This document shows positions 12,180 through 25,102 of a stretch of 64,000 nucleotides of DNA, piece by piece (positions within the stretch are counted from its first letter, which is position 1; each line of letters begins with the position of its first letter). The DNA is from Agrypnus murinus (Eukaryota; Arthropoda; Insecta; Coleoptera; Elateridae): positions 81,820,138 through 81,884,137 of the forward strand of contig OV816028.1 of assembly GCA_929113105.1 (NCBI GenBank). Reading direction: 5' to 3'. The notes below the pieces were generated by a model. That model saw nothing but the letters and a program-made list of their open reading frames with translations, made no database searches and had not been told where the DNA came from. The position numbers and the translations under genes are program-made.

Positions 12180-13844
12180 AATAACTTTCAAAACTTAAAA
12201 AATTAACAACCAACGTTCAAAATAGCGTTTCCGGATGTTTCGTCTCGACGTTACATTAAATTTACTGTACTTCCTTTGTACACCTCTCTAAATAAGGAAA
12301 TCAAATCGATACATTTAATACCGAAATTATTTTTCAAATTAAAAAATATATAATTTTAATTTTCTCCTTAATGTAAAAAGCATGTATGGTCCTTATAACT
12401 ATCCAAGCGTTAGCTCATTAATTATAAATAAATAGTACTAAAAAATGTTGTTAGATAATATCCCGCATCTATTAAAATAATAATTAATAATACGAATTTA
12501 AAAATATGATGAACATAAACAAATAACCTCAACATTCCTTCTGTATACTTTTTAAATAAAACGTATTCTTATATTAGATGATGATACCAAAGAATTATTT
12601 TGAGGTTAAAATACTGAAGCAACCCATAGAGGATGACATCATTGAAGACGCTTTTTTACGATAGATTTTAGAGTTTTGTTTTGTGCTGACCAATGCAGTA
12701 TTTCAAGAATCTGGTCGATGTATATACATATATTTGTCTGCAAATAATGGGCACTCTGGGTTTAGCACCTGAAATAGCCATGATGTCATCTGTACCTGTA
12801 TAAATACAAACATAGCCGGACAAAAATGTGGGTTAATTTAGTCCAGTAAAATATACTAAAAAGACGAATTGTAAATTACCTAAATTAATGTGAAATACCA
12901 TAACAGTTAGAATGAACCCACATATTTTTATGAGTAGGCTGTATTTACCTATACATATATTTGTAGCACATTTTTTTGACGGATTTAAAACATATTTTGA
13001 ATAATAACAAGCCTATTTTAAATAATTGTTCTGAATTCTTTTGAAATTTCTACTATCCTAAATATGTAAGTTGTACAGCAGAATAGTTAGATGGGATTTT
13101 TTACGTTGCTATGTCAAGTCCAAAAAGATACTATGTTATGGTGTGGGTACTTTCAGTTTTATTTTTGTTGTCTTACTCCTTACCTATAAATAATTTCTTA
13201 AATTGCGTAAAAGATAGTAAACAAAATTCTATTCTAGAGTCATTGTTTTGTTGTCTTATTGGAAAAACTAAACAGCCTGTATACGTTGGCTCCCTGTTTC
13301 GTTTTCGTCTTTGGAATGCTCCTGTGTTCATAATTTCTGCAAATTAGCAAGTTATGTTAGTTATGCCACTTAAGGTCAACAATTAGAAATATTAATCAAC
13401 AGTTTGTCTCTTAGTGGCTTAGCTTATCTTTTCTTCCAAAGTTTTAGTTCATAGTTTCAATAGATCTTCATATTCTGTCATCATATTTCAAGTTTCGGAA
13501 ACTCAGAATGGCAGTTTGGGGATTTGTGGCAATGTTTTCACTTTTGTATTTGGAATAGTACAGAACTGTTAAAAGCTAGTAGAAGATTAAATAAAAATGT
13601 GCAAAATAATTATTCTATTTTGAGTCCAGAAGCGTCCCTAAGGTCGGTCAGCCGGGCGTATGCCCGGGGCCCCGGAAGCTAGTGGGGCCCCGCAACGAGC
13701 TACCTTAGTTTAATCAATACTTTTTGTATTTACTGGGGGCCCCACTGGATATTTGTGCCCGGGGCCTCAAAATCCAAAGGGCTGCGCTGTTTGAGTCCAT
13801 AATCAGTATATACAAGGTCACAATATCAGGAGTACAAGCTACAA
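12180..13844. other. No gene seen
   Basis: AT-rich. 13625-13790 is a GC-rich repeat scrap with gcccggggccccgg and ggggccccac, recalling dispersed GC-rich repeats seen at many insect loci. The short ORF near 13111-13347 begins with a hydrophobic stretch but has no gene context and I do not call it. Confidence 0.4.
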
Positions 13845-14505
13845 CCCAAGCAGCATTTTTAGTCATCGATACGTACCAGCAACTACCGGTGGAACTATTA
13901 AGTCTTTGGCACTAGTCACAAGCACGTAATTGCTACGGTTTTATTACGTGCCTGAAACCAAAATCCTTTCGTGGAACTCTTTTCTTTTTGACAAATCGTA
14001 TCGCGTGGTTGATCTCTCTTACTCTGACAACTTAACAAATATTTTATCATTTTCTGTACTAATGCTGCGATCGTGTCACAACATGGATGACTATTTTATT
14101 TGTTATACGTACTTAATAATACAAAGAGGGATGAAATGTTTGATTATTTTGTCATTCCAGTATACCAAAATTATAAACCATTGCAACCTTTCTGTTAAAT
14201 GTGATGATGATAGCTCGAAAATAACTAATAAATAACTATAAATAATATTTTTTAATAAAAAATGTCTTTAATTAAATATAACAAAAATATTTACTTATAA
14301 GTTACTACACATGATAGAAACCATTTTTATATTATTCCTGAAGCACAATTTGGTACCAATTAGGTATGGTAATGGTACCAATGGTAGCTTCGGGCAAGTT
14401 ACTGATACAATCATAATACGACTTTGAAGTTGCAACGACTTTAAAGTAATTATACTAAGTGACAATACCGTTCCACATACTTTAAAAGTTACTCACAAAG
14501 GGAGC
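13845..14505 (-). mobile_element. CCCAAGCAGCATTT element, truncated copy
   Basis: Starts with cccaagcagcatttttagtc, the terminus of the complete element at 42348-43657, and stays alignable to that element in inverted orientation to about 14505 (cgactttgaagttgcaacg and the steps around it). Internal deletions and the missing far end make it about half length. Both copies carry a long open stretch that translates similarly (SFQYTKIINHCN), but with no recognisable domain, so I take it as non-coding homology. Confidence 0.75.
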
Positions 14506-16053
14506 TTACAGCTGGCGTGTCGCCAATTTCAAAAATTCTTTTTTTAAATAAAAGTAAATCCAAAAAAGAAAATACGTGTTTCTCCATTCAATGTACTCCG
14601 ATTTATTTTAAAAAATTAACACCAACAAGACGCAACGTATTTACTTGGAATAAAAAGTTTACTCGCAACAGATAGGGTAGCCATGTGTTTAAAGTAGGAG
14701 CTTTATAAACGGTTGGCCTAAGTTCTATTCCACTGCGTTGCTTTTTTTAAATTAGTTTTTTAGTAAAAATGCATCCCTGTTTGCAGTGGCGCCTGAAAAA
14801 TAATATAGCTTATAAACTTCATTGATTTTAAATAATAAGCTTACTTGATAATAAAATCGTCTAACAAACCGTAGTTCTGAAAAGAACTGTTTTGTAAAAT
14901 AAGAAAACAGTCGAAATAAAGCAAAAATGCAATGAAAACAGAACCAGAAACCAGAACAACGTGGCAAAGCACAACGATGTAAACGAGAAAGTGACGAGTT
15001 GCCGCTGTAATTTGACGCTACATATTTCAATAGTGCTACACTAACAACGTGAAATACACTAAAACCCAAGGCGCCAAATTCAAACCATCTTCACTGAATT
15101 TGGATCACCCTGTATAGTTAGAGTTACCATAAATTTAATAAAATGATTTATTTGTGTATGTTCGAATAATTGATATAACATTTAGTATTTATTTCTTTTT
15201 AAATTATCCCTGAAAAATGAATCAAAAACTAGAAAGTGTGAATTTACATAAGTATGGGAAAGAAAGGATTGTTAGGAAAACTAGAAAATTACACTTTATT
15301 CGATAAATGTATTTAATTATATTGCAAGACTTATATATTTTAATTTATAGTGAGATATAAATTATATGTAGATTCTTGTTCCAATATCAATACTATTGTA
15401 AGGTTCCGTTACATTAAAGGGCTAAGCAATGGTTTCAGACAGGTGGCAGGGACTTTCAGTACTACTTTAAAGTTTTAAAAACTTTAACTGGAACTGGAAG
15501 ATGACAAATTAGAAATTGCCTTACCATAATACAAATAACTTACAGATCTACTTATATAATGTTGATTCATACAGAAAACTAAGTCAGAAATTGTCATATA
15601 ACCATACCATAGAGAAGCCTCTTATGATCGAGAATGCTGAGGTTTTTTAATATTCTTTAAAGGCTTAGTTTTCTGAACTTAAAAAACATACAAATTAGTA
15701 GCGACTGTTATGGTATATAAAAGGAAACTTGCACATATCGACTTATCATGATCAAAAAAGAATAACTCATATCTTATTGGTTACTTTCCAGGAATTATTT
15801 TTGCATAATGTTCCCATAGAAATGCCATTAGATAACATCAAGGAACCAATTAGAAGTTTTTTCCAAGCTGATTGACGAAAAACTCTCAGTGATTCGTTTA
15901 TTTTCCATCTACAAAATGGCCAACAAAACTGCAGGAAACTTTAAAACTCAATTCAAAACTAGTTTATTATGGTTCCGTTTGGATGAAACATGGATGATCC
16001 TTTTTAGTCCAGTCAATTTAGAGCAAATTTTCATGAATAACGGAAAGTTGAGG
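14506..16053. other. No gene seen
   Basis: AT-rich. 15070-15116 carries ttggatcaccctgtata, resembling the ends of insect DNA transposons that read tacagggtgatcc, but I could not find its partner end. No coding region. Confidence 0.4.
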
Positions 16054-16519
16054 TAAGTCCGTGGATATTTTCATAGGCCTTCCTTGTGGGTTGTTAAACA
16101 TCGCCTGATGGATTTTGCAGAAGAGATGCTAAGGTAAAAGATGACTGGACCACAATCGCGTCCGGCTTTTAACGAATTTTTTTAGCTACTTTATGACGAA
16201 TATGAGACCGCAGAAAGTTACATCCGAAAGTTTTTTGAGCAAATCTACTGGTGCAAATTGCTGATCCATGTATGACATATCTTCTGTCTTCGATAACACA
16301 AATGAAGGCGAGGTACGAGAAAACATTCGGACATTTTTGGTATGGAATTACCTAAATAAACTTTGTCTTACCTAACCTCCTTCATCTCGATAAACCTAAT
16401 AGTTTCCGAGAAAAACGACAAAACTGTTAGGAGGCGTGGTTTACCCTACCACCTACAGGCGTTGACTTTTAGGGAGTTAACAACCCACAAGAAAGGTCTA
16501 TGCAAAAATCAACGGACTT
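16054..16519. mobile_element. 466-bp MITE with about 43-bp inverted ends
   Basis: aagtccgtggatattttcat at 16054 continues through ccttccttgtgggttgttaa to 16097. The reverse complement of 16475-16519 reads aagtccgttgatttttgcat through ctttcttgtgggttgttaa, so the termini match over about 43 positions with few mismatches. No coding capacity. The target duplication could not be fixed. Confidence 0.7.
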
Positions 16520-19239
16520 GACTCTAATTTGATTGGACGATTCCTGATCTTTTTTGGTTCAACGTATGAAGATTCATAAGATTTGCAATGCATGGCATGC
16601 AATTTGGTAAGCAGGACAACCTGGTGTATTGAATGGATCAGTAAGAGTAGATTATAAGAGATAGCGAGACGATTGACGTAAAGAGATAGAAGAATGGTTT
16701 TCCAAATATAAGGGTTCCGGTTCATCTCTATATACACTTTCCACGTTTTTAAAATTTTTTTTATATTATATTTAACTGCTAGAGAAAAGATACTATAGAG
16801 TTGTAAGAAGTTGTCATAATTCTTTAGTGCTTTCCAAATAAAAATTACCAGATTAAAATCAAATTAATAAAACGTCTTCTCTACAACTGGAAACTTCACA
16901 AAAAAAATCTTTTTGGCATACTGAGCTATTCCTTGATATATTCTTTTGTCGTTCTAACAAACAGTCGCGTGAGTGAGTGAGCAAGAGGCAGGATCGATTG
17001 TGGCGTAGCGTATTATTGTGATGACTTTTTTTTTGGAAACCTGTTGTGGCTCAGGAATAACATAACAGGTTCACGTTTACCTTAAATGGTTTCGTGTCCT
17101 TGCTGAAACTGACGTTGCAGAATTTTCGTTGGAAAATAAGACTGGTTAAAATAAAAATTCTTCAGTGAAGTCAGAATTTTGACTTTATCCACTACCTATC
17201 GTCCAACAAAAATTCTACATTGTCCACCTTGTCAAGTATCGTGGAATCCAGCGAACATTGACTAGCATATTATAAAATATGCGGATACATTCGCGAATTG
17301 TTATGCACCTATCGTCTGGTAATATTGTAAAGACAATTCCACAGTGCCATCATTGAGTAACTTTTGTGGTTGGTGAAAATTAGGTGTCCGTCCGCGTCCA
17401 CGCCCGTCTCTAAATGAAACACATGCCCAAAGAAAAGACGACGTAGGTTGATTTTACTGTTGATTGCTTTTAATTGGCTGCTTACAAATAGATATAAAAT
17501 AATATATCTTTAATGAATATTCTTATTAAAACTGTCGTAGAACAACATTTTGTATATTTCTAATACAACGCGCCATTGCTGCTTTCGAAAAACAACCGCA
17601 GGAACTTTCTCTCTCGATCAACAACCTAACATTTTGTGCTTTTAATATACAAATAGCTATTTATTGGTTTCTGGCTCTCCTTTCTTTTCTTTTTAATTTT
17701 TCTGATTTCACAGGTCGTTAAACACTTCTCTACAACTGCTATACTATAGTTTTATTTTTACGTATTCGGCCACTTCAACTATGGGTTGTTTCTTGTTTGT
17801 TGCTTTGCATGTTAGATGGTAGATATATGACGCTAGCAGTTGGCTCTCCCGTAGTGTAGGTGTGAAATAAAAAAAAATACTTACGTTTACTACTTTTTCT
17901 GTCGAGCGGAAATACGTCATTTAACCAAAACACATACCAGATATGAATTGAAGAATAATTGATCAATGACGCACTCGGTTGCTTTTATCAACCCTCGTTC
18001 TACGTTGTAGTGGACATGATATTATTTATTTCCTCTACTTAATAATATTCATTTTTATTTAACAGCATTAGTTTATTTGAATGCGATCACTAGACGATCG
18101 GTTTTATGGTCAGACCTAACTATACTGGATCGTATTAATCAATTACTTATTAATCAAGCTGATTGATTCTTTCTTGAATTATACATAATGTCAATAAACA
18201 ACCACATGTAGGCATTTTAACTTTTGTTTCTTTTCTGGGGAGAAATAATATGAATCAGACAATTCATACTGTTCGTAGCGATGAACTTGCGAAAAGTCTT
18301 CAAGAATTCCAAGAATCTTCAAAGTAGACCAAAATATTTAGGTTTACACAAAAGGAACAATGTTTGTAGCATACTTATATGAACCAAACCTTTTTTCTTA
18401 TTTGACGATTTTGTAATTAGCACATCTAAACACCTACTTGTATACATAAACTTAATTTATAAGAGGCGTCTTTTGTATACTTGTACATAAACTAAGTTCA
18501 AAGAGAACAAGAGAAGCATTCACTTTTACTTAAAATAGATAGCATAGATCTTCATTGTTAGATCTTTTTACTTTTCCAGTCTAGAAAATTTTGAAGCTTC
18601 AGAGATCTCTTACTATGGTCTTTTAATATAACAATCGAACCTTACTGCTTCTAGGTTTTATAGTTTTAACCTTCAGAGATTTAAAGTTCTAGATTTCAAA
18701 TATTTCAATTTCCACGAAAAGAAAAATGTGTTATTGCATCGACTGGTACGATTGCATAGTCAGCTCTACTAAAAGTTACCCCAACCGAACGAAATTCCAT
18801 TTGCTAAACAGTTACAAGTTATGAAGCCACTGACCATAATATCTGACTTCACGGGTTGTTAATATTTACTTTAGTGGTGGTTTTCTGTGTGTCTTACAAT
18901 ACCAAATCAGGTTGTACCACGTTTATATTTTGTATTCACCCACGGGCGGCAAATGTATGGGCTCAAACAGTGCACAGAGGTAGGTTGCATCAAAAGAAAT
19001 TGAATAGGATGTATGGCATCTCATAATATATGCCTAGTACCTGGCTCTGTGTTAGTTAGAAACAAACGAAATGTACTATTGCGTCTTTCAGAATAAGTCC
19101 AACTGCCAACTTTTATTTCCGATTGTCCTTCCTATGCATCGTAGTATTTGATATTGAGGTTTGGAGATCATAAGTTCAAAGACTGCTTTACAATTTCGTA
19201 TCTGCCAGCTTAATACGATAAGATTAGCTACACAAATAA
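16520..19239. other. No gene seen
   Basis: No convincing exon or transposon end. 18540-18720 is made of loosely repeated words (ttttgaagcttcagag, accttcagagatttaaag), as at 3150-3300, 6080-6200 and 29220-29360. Confidence 0.4.
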
Positions 19240-20885
19240 CATTTTTAGAAAATCGAATTTAACTTTTAAGATACTGACTCCAGGAAACAAACAATTTGGA
19301 AACAAGAAAGATTGTGTTATTCAATTTCTTCAGATTTTCAGGGATGATTCTGTAACCAGCCCATAAAGGCCATATTGCCGAAGAAGCCATCACTTATATT
19401 GATTGCCTGAGTGTACCAAAATGGTAAAAATCAAAATGCTAACTTTGAGTAAAAGCATTACTTACTCACATGCTACGTATAGCTCGTTTTGATGGGCTCG
19501 GGGAGAAGAACAACTTTGTAGTGGTGTATCCGAAACTTCCTACTGCGTGCTAAGTTATGTTAAGAAAACTACTAAAAAATGGAACCTTCTGAAGAAAATT
19601 TTGTTGTAGTTTTATACCGTACATTTTGCGACTCGGGTCTAGAGCATAACTCTAAGTGTATATGGAGTAAAATTTATTGTAGATGTATTGAAACTTATGG
19701 TGGGAGGCATTTTAAATCCATAAGAAAATACTTAAAACCACCAGGAGCTCCCAGTTTCTAGTAATTCTCTCGACATAGCTTTTTGCACTGTAGAAAGAAG
19801 GACGGTCCCTAAAGCCTGTTTTTGCCCCCCTCCAAATTTTGAAAAAAAATCGTCCAAATCAATTTTTTATTTTTTTTGAACAATATTTTGCCAATTCTAG
19901 GCTAAACAAAGGTGGCTCGGACCATATAGAATTATACCAATAAACTTATAAATATACTAAAGTATGCTTTCAGCAATAAACTGCCAATGTATTGGTAAGC
20001 ATCAGATTTAGTTCTGATGAATATCTTCTGTAAGTACGTGCACTATCGTAAATATAAACTATTTTCAATTTAATTGCATTTTGACGTATCACACTTGAGT
20101 TTTTAATATAAATGAAAGGTATTGCCAATGTAACTTAACATTCGGGGTGGAATATAAAATCCTATGCTTTGATTTTCGATTATAGGAAGATTGTCTGTAA
20201 ATATGATTTTGTTGAAATCTGAAATAACAAACTAGCTTCAATTAAAACGCGTAGGAACTTTTTCGCAGAAATCCTCCCCTCTGCCCTGTTACACTGTCGC
20301 AATTTAGCTGTCTATCCCTCCCCCCTCGAGCGTTAAGTACTTTATAGATAACCCCTTTCCGAATCATCAGAACTGTTTCCGACACTTTCCTCTTAAACAG
20401 TTCATGGCTGAATCATATTTTGGTATTTTTACGTGATTTGTTTATAAGAATAGTTATGTGTTCAATCACCTTCATCTAGCCTAGAATTGACCAAATGTTT
20501 TCTAAAAAAAAAATATTAGGACGATTGTTTTTTTTTTCAAAAGTCGGAGGGGGGCGGACATATGCCTTAGGTATCGTCCTCCTTCCCGGGTGTATCAAAC
20601 GACAAATTTGTTCTACTCGACAAGCCCGTCAAAATGAGCAAGAGTATAGATAGAGGCGATGCTTCTACGCAAAGTTAGCCTGTCGACCTTTACTTCCCTG
20701 ATACACGAAAGTGGTAAATACAAGTAATGTCTTATTCAGATATGGCCTTTATGGGCTACAGAATCATCCCTAGAAGTCTGAAGCAAATTGGAGAACACAA
20801 CGCTTTTTCTGTTTCCATTCAAGGCAAATTTATTTCTTTTTTCCTGAAGATGGCCTTTTAAAAGCTCTGGCTTAGAAATTGTAGA
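19240..20885. mobile_element. Foldback element with long interrupted inverted repeats
   Basis: Two blocks pair in inverted orientation. Block one: 19262-19410 with 20700-20870 (gggatgattctgta and cccataaaggccatat on one side, their complements on the other). Block two: 19780-19930 with 20460-20600 (cccccctccaaattttgaaa against ttcaaaagtcggagggggg, and gccaattctaggcta against its complement). The blocks keep their order from the outside in, so this is one palindromic element of about 1.6 kb. No coding region. Confidence 0.7.
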
Positions 20886-22280
20886 CATTTTTTGTTTTAC
20901 GGGGCATTTAAAAGAATTACCAGGAATTTACGAGGAATTGCATGCAATTTAAAGGAATTCTAGAGAATTTAAGAAAATTATGGAGAATATAAAGGAATTG
21001 TGAGGAAAAAAGAGATATCAAACTGAAGAAAGATACCAGCAGTTTCGCTCATTAAATATTTATTAGTTCTACCAATCGTTCTATATCAACAACACAAATG
21101 ATGTTGGTTATAATGATAAGAATGTTAGGTATTTTAATGCAATCGGTGCAATTAAAAACGTCAGGGATGTCCATATTGCTGCAAGAGATATTTATTTTTC
21201 CATTCATATGCAAACTTAAATTCTCCAGAAAAAGGTAATTTAGTATGTTCAAAAAATTTAAACCGTCTGAATTGCGTGATGTATTCCAAATATCCCAAAA
21301 GTTTGAATTTTCTTTAAATTATTCATTCTTGAATCCATGAAGCTATACCATGGGGACATAGGTAGTTATAATGGTTAATACCATTGACAAAAATAAAATT
21401 GTGAAAATTGGAAGTAAGCCTGTTTTCTTTGTAATTGTGAATTAGAAGTATAACCAAGAAAGCTACCTCTTCTGATACTTCTTTAGGTCGATTCTTTTAT
21501 TAAACTGGCACTACATAAAATACATTGTAAAAATTAACGAGGTCATCTACCATAACGACTTAATGTCACGATCTCACAAAGTGAACATTTTACCCCAGTT
21601 TGCAGATTAAGTCTAGCCTCCGCGAATTCAATTGAACTGAGTTCGAAAGACCTTTAAGGACCTGGTGATCTCATGATGTTTCGTGAACTGAATACTAAAT
21701 TATAAAGATAAAACTTTTAAACCGTTTCAGAATAACTGCTTTGTAGCACGTACGTGCTAAAAGGAACATTAAAATAAATCTTCTACATTTTGAAGCTTAT
21801 TAGAATTCCACTTCTTTTGCTCAAACAATTATCACTGCCTTTTTTAAAGGCAGAAAAGTAATTCAGAACCATATTAATCGCTTAAACTCAACGGTGTAGA
21901 AGAATTTTAAGAAAAAATACTTCTATAACTTCCAGGTATCTATTTTAAAAATTTGAATGTTGAGAAACAGAGTTACTGGTAGTTAGTATTTGGAAATGGA
22001 GTATGACAACAAATTGTTTAGTATTTCAAGGGCGAGTTTGCCATTTTATGTTTTACTCATGGAATAACTACCACTATTTCTAAGTAAGATAATAATAGTA
22101 ACATCTAACACAGATAAAGTTCAAGTCCATGCTAAACAACTATGGTCAGTCCAAATATGTCATGTTTCTGTTGATAAATAGGTAGAACCTATTAACCTTC
22201 TAAACTACAATTACAACCCACTCAAACCCAACACAAACTAGTGTTTATTTACTTAATTTCCGTTTTTAATTCCGTTTCTT
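20886..22280. other. No gene seen; short aaaggaatt-type repeats
   Basis: 20900-21010 repeats variants of aaaggaatt/gaggaatt every 12-18 bases. 21745-21760 contains the perfect palindrome agcacgtacgtgct. The remainder is AT-rich and probably lies in intron 1 of the filamin-like gene, whose donor is at 22300 on the minus strand. Confidence 0.4.
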
Positions 22281-22300
22281 TTAATGCAAAACCAACTTAC

Positions 22301-22643
22301 CAATATTGACAAGTTTAACTCCATCCTGTTCAATAGCATTCAAAGCTGCAGTTACATTTTCCAAATAGTGATGTTGATTAGCGGGCCTTCGATTCCATGC
22401 AGGTTTGAGGGGGTGTCCTTGAAGGGCTTCAACAAGGGCACATAAAGTGACACCAGAGCACAAATCTTGAGATAGGTCAGATACCCTTAAATTAGCCGGA
22501 AGATGCTCATTAACCCAGTTTCTGAACGTGTTTGCTTGAATTTCCACCCACACGTCTTCATTACCCTTTATTTGCATACCGTGCGCGGCATGTCCTTCAG
22601 GACTTCTTGCAAGAAGTCCACTATGTGATATTTTTCCTTGCAT
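22301..22643 (-). CDS. jbug: Filamin-family protein (jitterbug-like), first coding exon
   Basis: This exon encodes 114 residues from ATG at 22643 and ends in the donor gtaagt at 22300. Residues 30-114 are the start of a calponin-homology actin-binding domain: VWVEIQANTFRNWVNEHLP, then LCALVEALQGHPLKPAWNRR, then HHYLENVTAALNAIE and VKLVNIG. In filamins the next exon continues with the DGNLKLILGLIW part of the CH domain, so the gene runs to lower coordinates beyond a large intron, with phase 1 at the junction. The residue pattern is closer to the Drosophila jitterbug branch than to cheerio as I remember them, so the symbol is an inference. The product would crosslink or bind actin in the cytoplasm. 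I did not find later exons in the window. The reading frame is intact. Confidence 0.85.
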
Positions 22644-23867
22644 TTTTAAAAAATATTATATAAACATTGAAATCTTTAATGGCACAAATATTAACTATTT
22701 GAAAAATTTATTTACACTATAAATTTAGCTGGTTTATACACAAAAACATAATCTTTATAAAATAACAATAATAGCGAATAGGATAACATTAAAACAGTGT
22801 ACGAGACTAGTTTAAAACTTCAATCGCGTGTATTAGAATTTAAAAAACTACGTAAAAAATCGCAGATCACGTTCTTTGCACGTTTATTAATCGTAAACTG
22901 CGGTCGTACTGAGAATAAAACTTGAGCGTATTTCAAAGGCAGTGTTGCGCAAGAATGGTACCTGTATGGCAATCTACCTGTAGAAAGTGGTTTTGATAGA
23001 AAGCTGGCATTACGACGTCTCATATGTCATCTAAACTATCAAAAACCATATATGGCTAGGTTAACTATTGTTTACGTGATCGTGACTCTAATTCGGAGTA
23101 AAAAAGTAATAATCCACTGTAAAAATCATGTTTACTTTCAATATAAAAAATCCCTAAAGGAAGTTTTCACAAATAAACGTAGCAACAATGTATCAAAACT
23201 TACTAACATTAAAATGATAAATTAATTTCAAATATTAAGTAACAAGCTGCAATGTTCAATGCATGATAATGCTGGAGAGTTTAACGATAGATCAGAAACG
23301 AAAACAGGAATCACTATAAAGAAAACGAAAGTACAATACGTAATTTGACTATTACAATACTTTTAAGTAAAAATAGTAAATTTTAAAATTCCCAGTTTGA
23401 TTCATACAAAATAGGTGTAGTCAATCTTTTACTCCATGCATGGGAGACGCCTCTTTCCCACCTAAAATAATCAATTCACACAACAAACTAATTACGTAAG
23501 GGCCCGAATAAGGTACTTCCACCAGCTGTTAAAAAAATATTTGTTTGGAAGTTTAAAAAGTGCAATAATCTAGTGACATATTTAATTTTCTGAAAATATG
23601 AGTAATAAAATGTGGATTTAGTTGGTAAAAGTTTATTTTTCAGTTAAATTGTTATACAGATGTATTTTTAATAAGAGTAAGTTTTTATGTTAATTTAAGT
23701 CTATGTTAATAATTTAATTTTGCTATTTCTGTTATTAGGTTGATTAGGTATTGTAATTAATAAATGAATCACAAAAATTATGTTTTTGAATAAATAATTT
23801 ATATTTTTATTTGCAGTATCCTAGAGACAACTTTAACATAGGCAACCAACACTACACAATGTAGTAA
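22644..23867. other. Upstream region of the filamin-like exon
   Basis: Upstream of the ATG on the minus strand, with no in-frame acceptor visible immediately before it, so the ATG may lie in an exon with its own 5' UTR. I could not place a TATA box or initiator with confidence. No other coding region. Confidence 0.35.
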
Positions 23868-24336
23868 ATAGGATTGATTACATATCAACTCAACTAAAAA
23901 TTTAATTAATTTGGACCTTGACATCTCAGATTTTTATAATTTTTGGTACACTTATAGTACCCACCAAGAAGACAAAAAATATAAAATTTCAGATTTTTTT
24001 ACTTTTAGTTTATGATTTATGGACTTCCAAAAATTCAACAACGCCCAATTTTGACCGGGTTTTTAATGTTTAAAATGAGAACGTAAAATTGAAAACTATT
24101 TGTCATAGAGAGCTGAGATTGGTGTTATTCTCTTCAATGTTTAATTGGCATTGATATACACCATGAGTACCATTAGAAAAATTTTATGTTTTTTTTGGAA
24201 GAATCCAAAAAAGTTTTTTAAAAACCCAAAATACGTCCCCTCTAATTTTTTTGAAAAAAAATATATGTTGTTTATACACTGATTGACTACTTCTATGCAA
24301 AATTTTAGAGTAGGATGACAGTGGGTTCTTGTGGAA

Positions 24337-24690
24337 AATAGTATATTATGGGACAAGTGGTTGAAATAAAATTTCAACGTTGAGAGTGGTTGAAAAAGCT
24401 CGCTGTCGCTCGTTGAAAAAAGTAACTCGAGACGTTGAAATTTTATCAGCCACGCGTTCCATATACTATTTTTTCTTCGAATTTTTAGTAAATTAATGCA
24501 CTTTAGAAAAAAATATTACATTTAAGTGACAAAACATGACATTAAAGTGACATTTCTCTTGTAAGCAATTGAATGTCGAACAGTTTGAAATTAAAAATCG
24601 CGGTAGCCCGATAATTTCAACCTCTAGAGGTTGAAATGCGATTTCAACCATTGTTATCGATTGCAAAATGAGTGATTTCAATGTCATGAG
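24337..24690 (-). mobile_element. Hairpin element, copy B
   Basis: Inverted counterpart of 11510-12179, shorter because it lacks the nested insertion. 24337-24470 is the hairpin: aatagtatattatgggacaa, arm ttgaaataaaatttcaacg, loop with gctcgctgtcgctcg, arm cgttgaaattttatc, closing with atatactattt. 24530-24690 is the unique tail and contains a small palindrome aacctctagaggtt. It abuts the next hairpin at 24696. Confidence 0.75.
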
Positions 24691-24695
24691 TAGAA

Positions 24696-24835
24696 AATAG
24701 TATATTAAAGTATTAGTTTCATAAGACGCGTTTTTAGCGCACGCGTCCGAGTTTAGAAAAAGAGCCGCGAAGCGGGGAGTTTTCTAACGGACAAGTGCGC
24801 TAAAACGCCTTATGAAACGAATACTTTATACTATT
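24696..24835. repeat. Left-cap hairpin of recombinase unit C1
   Basis: Long imperfect palindrome. tagtatattaaagtattag pairs with gaatactttatacta. gtttcataagacgcg pairs with cgccttatgaaac. gtccgagtttagaaaa pairs with ttttctaacggac. The tip is the GC-rich miniature hairpin ccgcgaagcgg. It is followed immediately by the T-run and the private repeat atacttgcg that returns inverted at the right end of the unit. Confidence 0.85.
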
Positions 24836-25102
24836 TTTTATACTTGCGTCGTTATTTCGTTAATTATTAAAAAATAAATTAGTTTTAAATAAGATTTGTT
24901 AGTGAAATTTTGTTAAGTACTTTTGACAGTTGGCTACACTGAAAATTCAACTTCAGCATTTGCTATTTAAATTGTTTTGTTTTTATAAAATTAATTTAGT
25001 TTCTATGACAAGAAGGTAAAATGGTCAGATATTCTCTCCCTCCATCTTATTAAAAAGAATTAACTTATCTTAATTAATCTTAATCTTATTAAAATATTGG
25101 AA

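Noticed and set aside
13930..14235. 101-codon ORF repeated at 43162-43572
   Set aside because: The homology is at DNA level within a non-coding transposon; the two translations diverge with gaps and show no domain.
14752..15069. 105-codon minus-strand ORF
   Set aside because: Low-complexity aromatic composition, no motif, no splice or transposon context.
15070..15120. Transposon end tacagggtgatcc
   Set aside because: No matching opposite terminus or target duplication was found within several kilobases.
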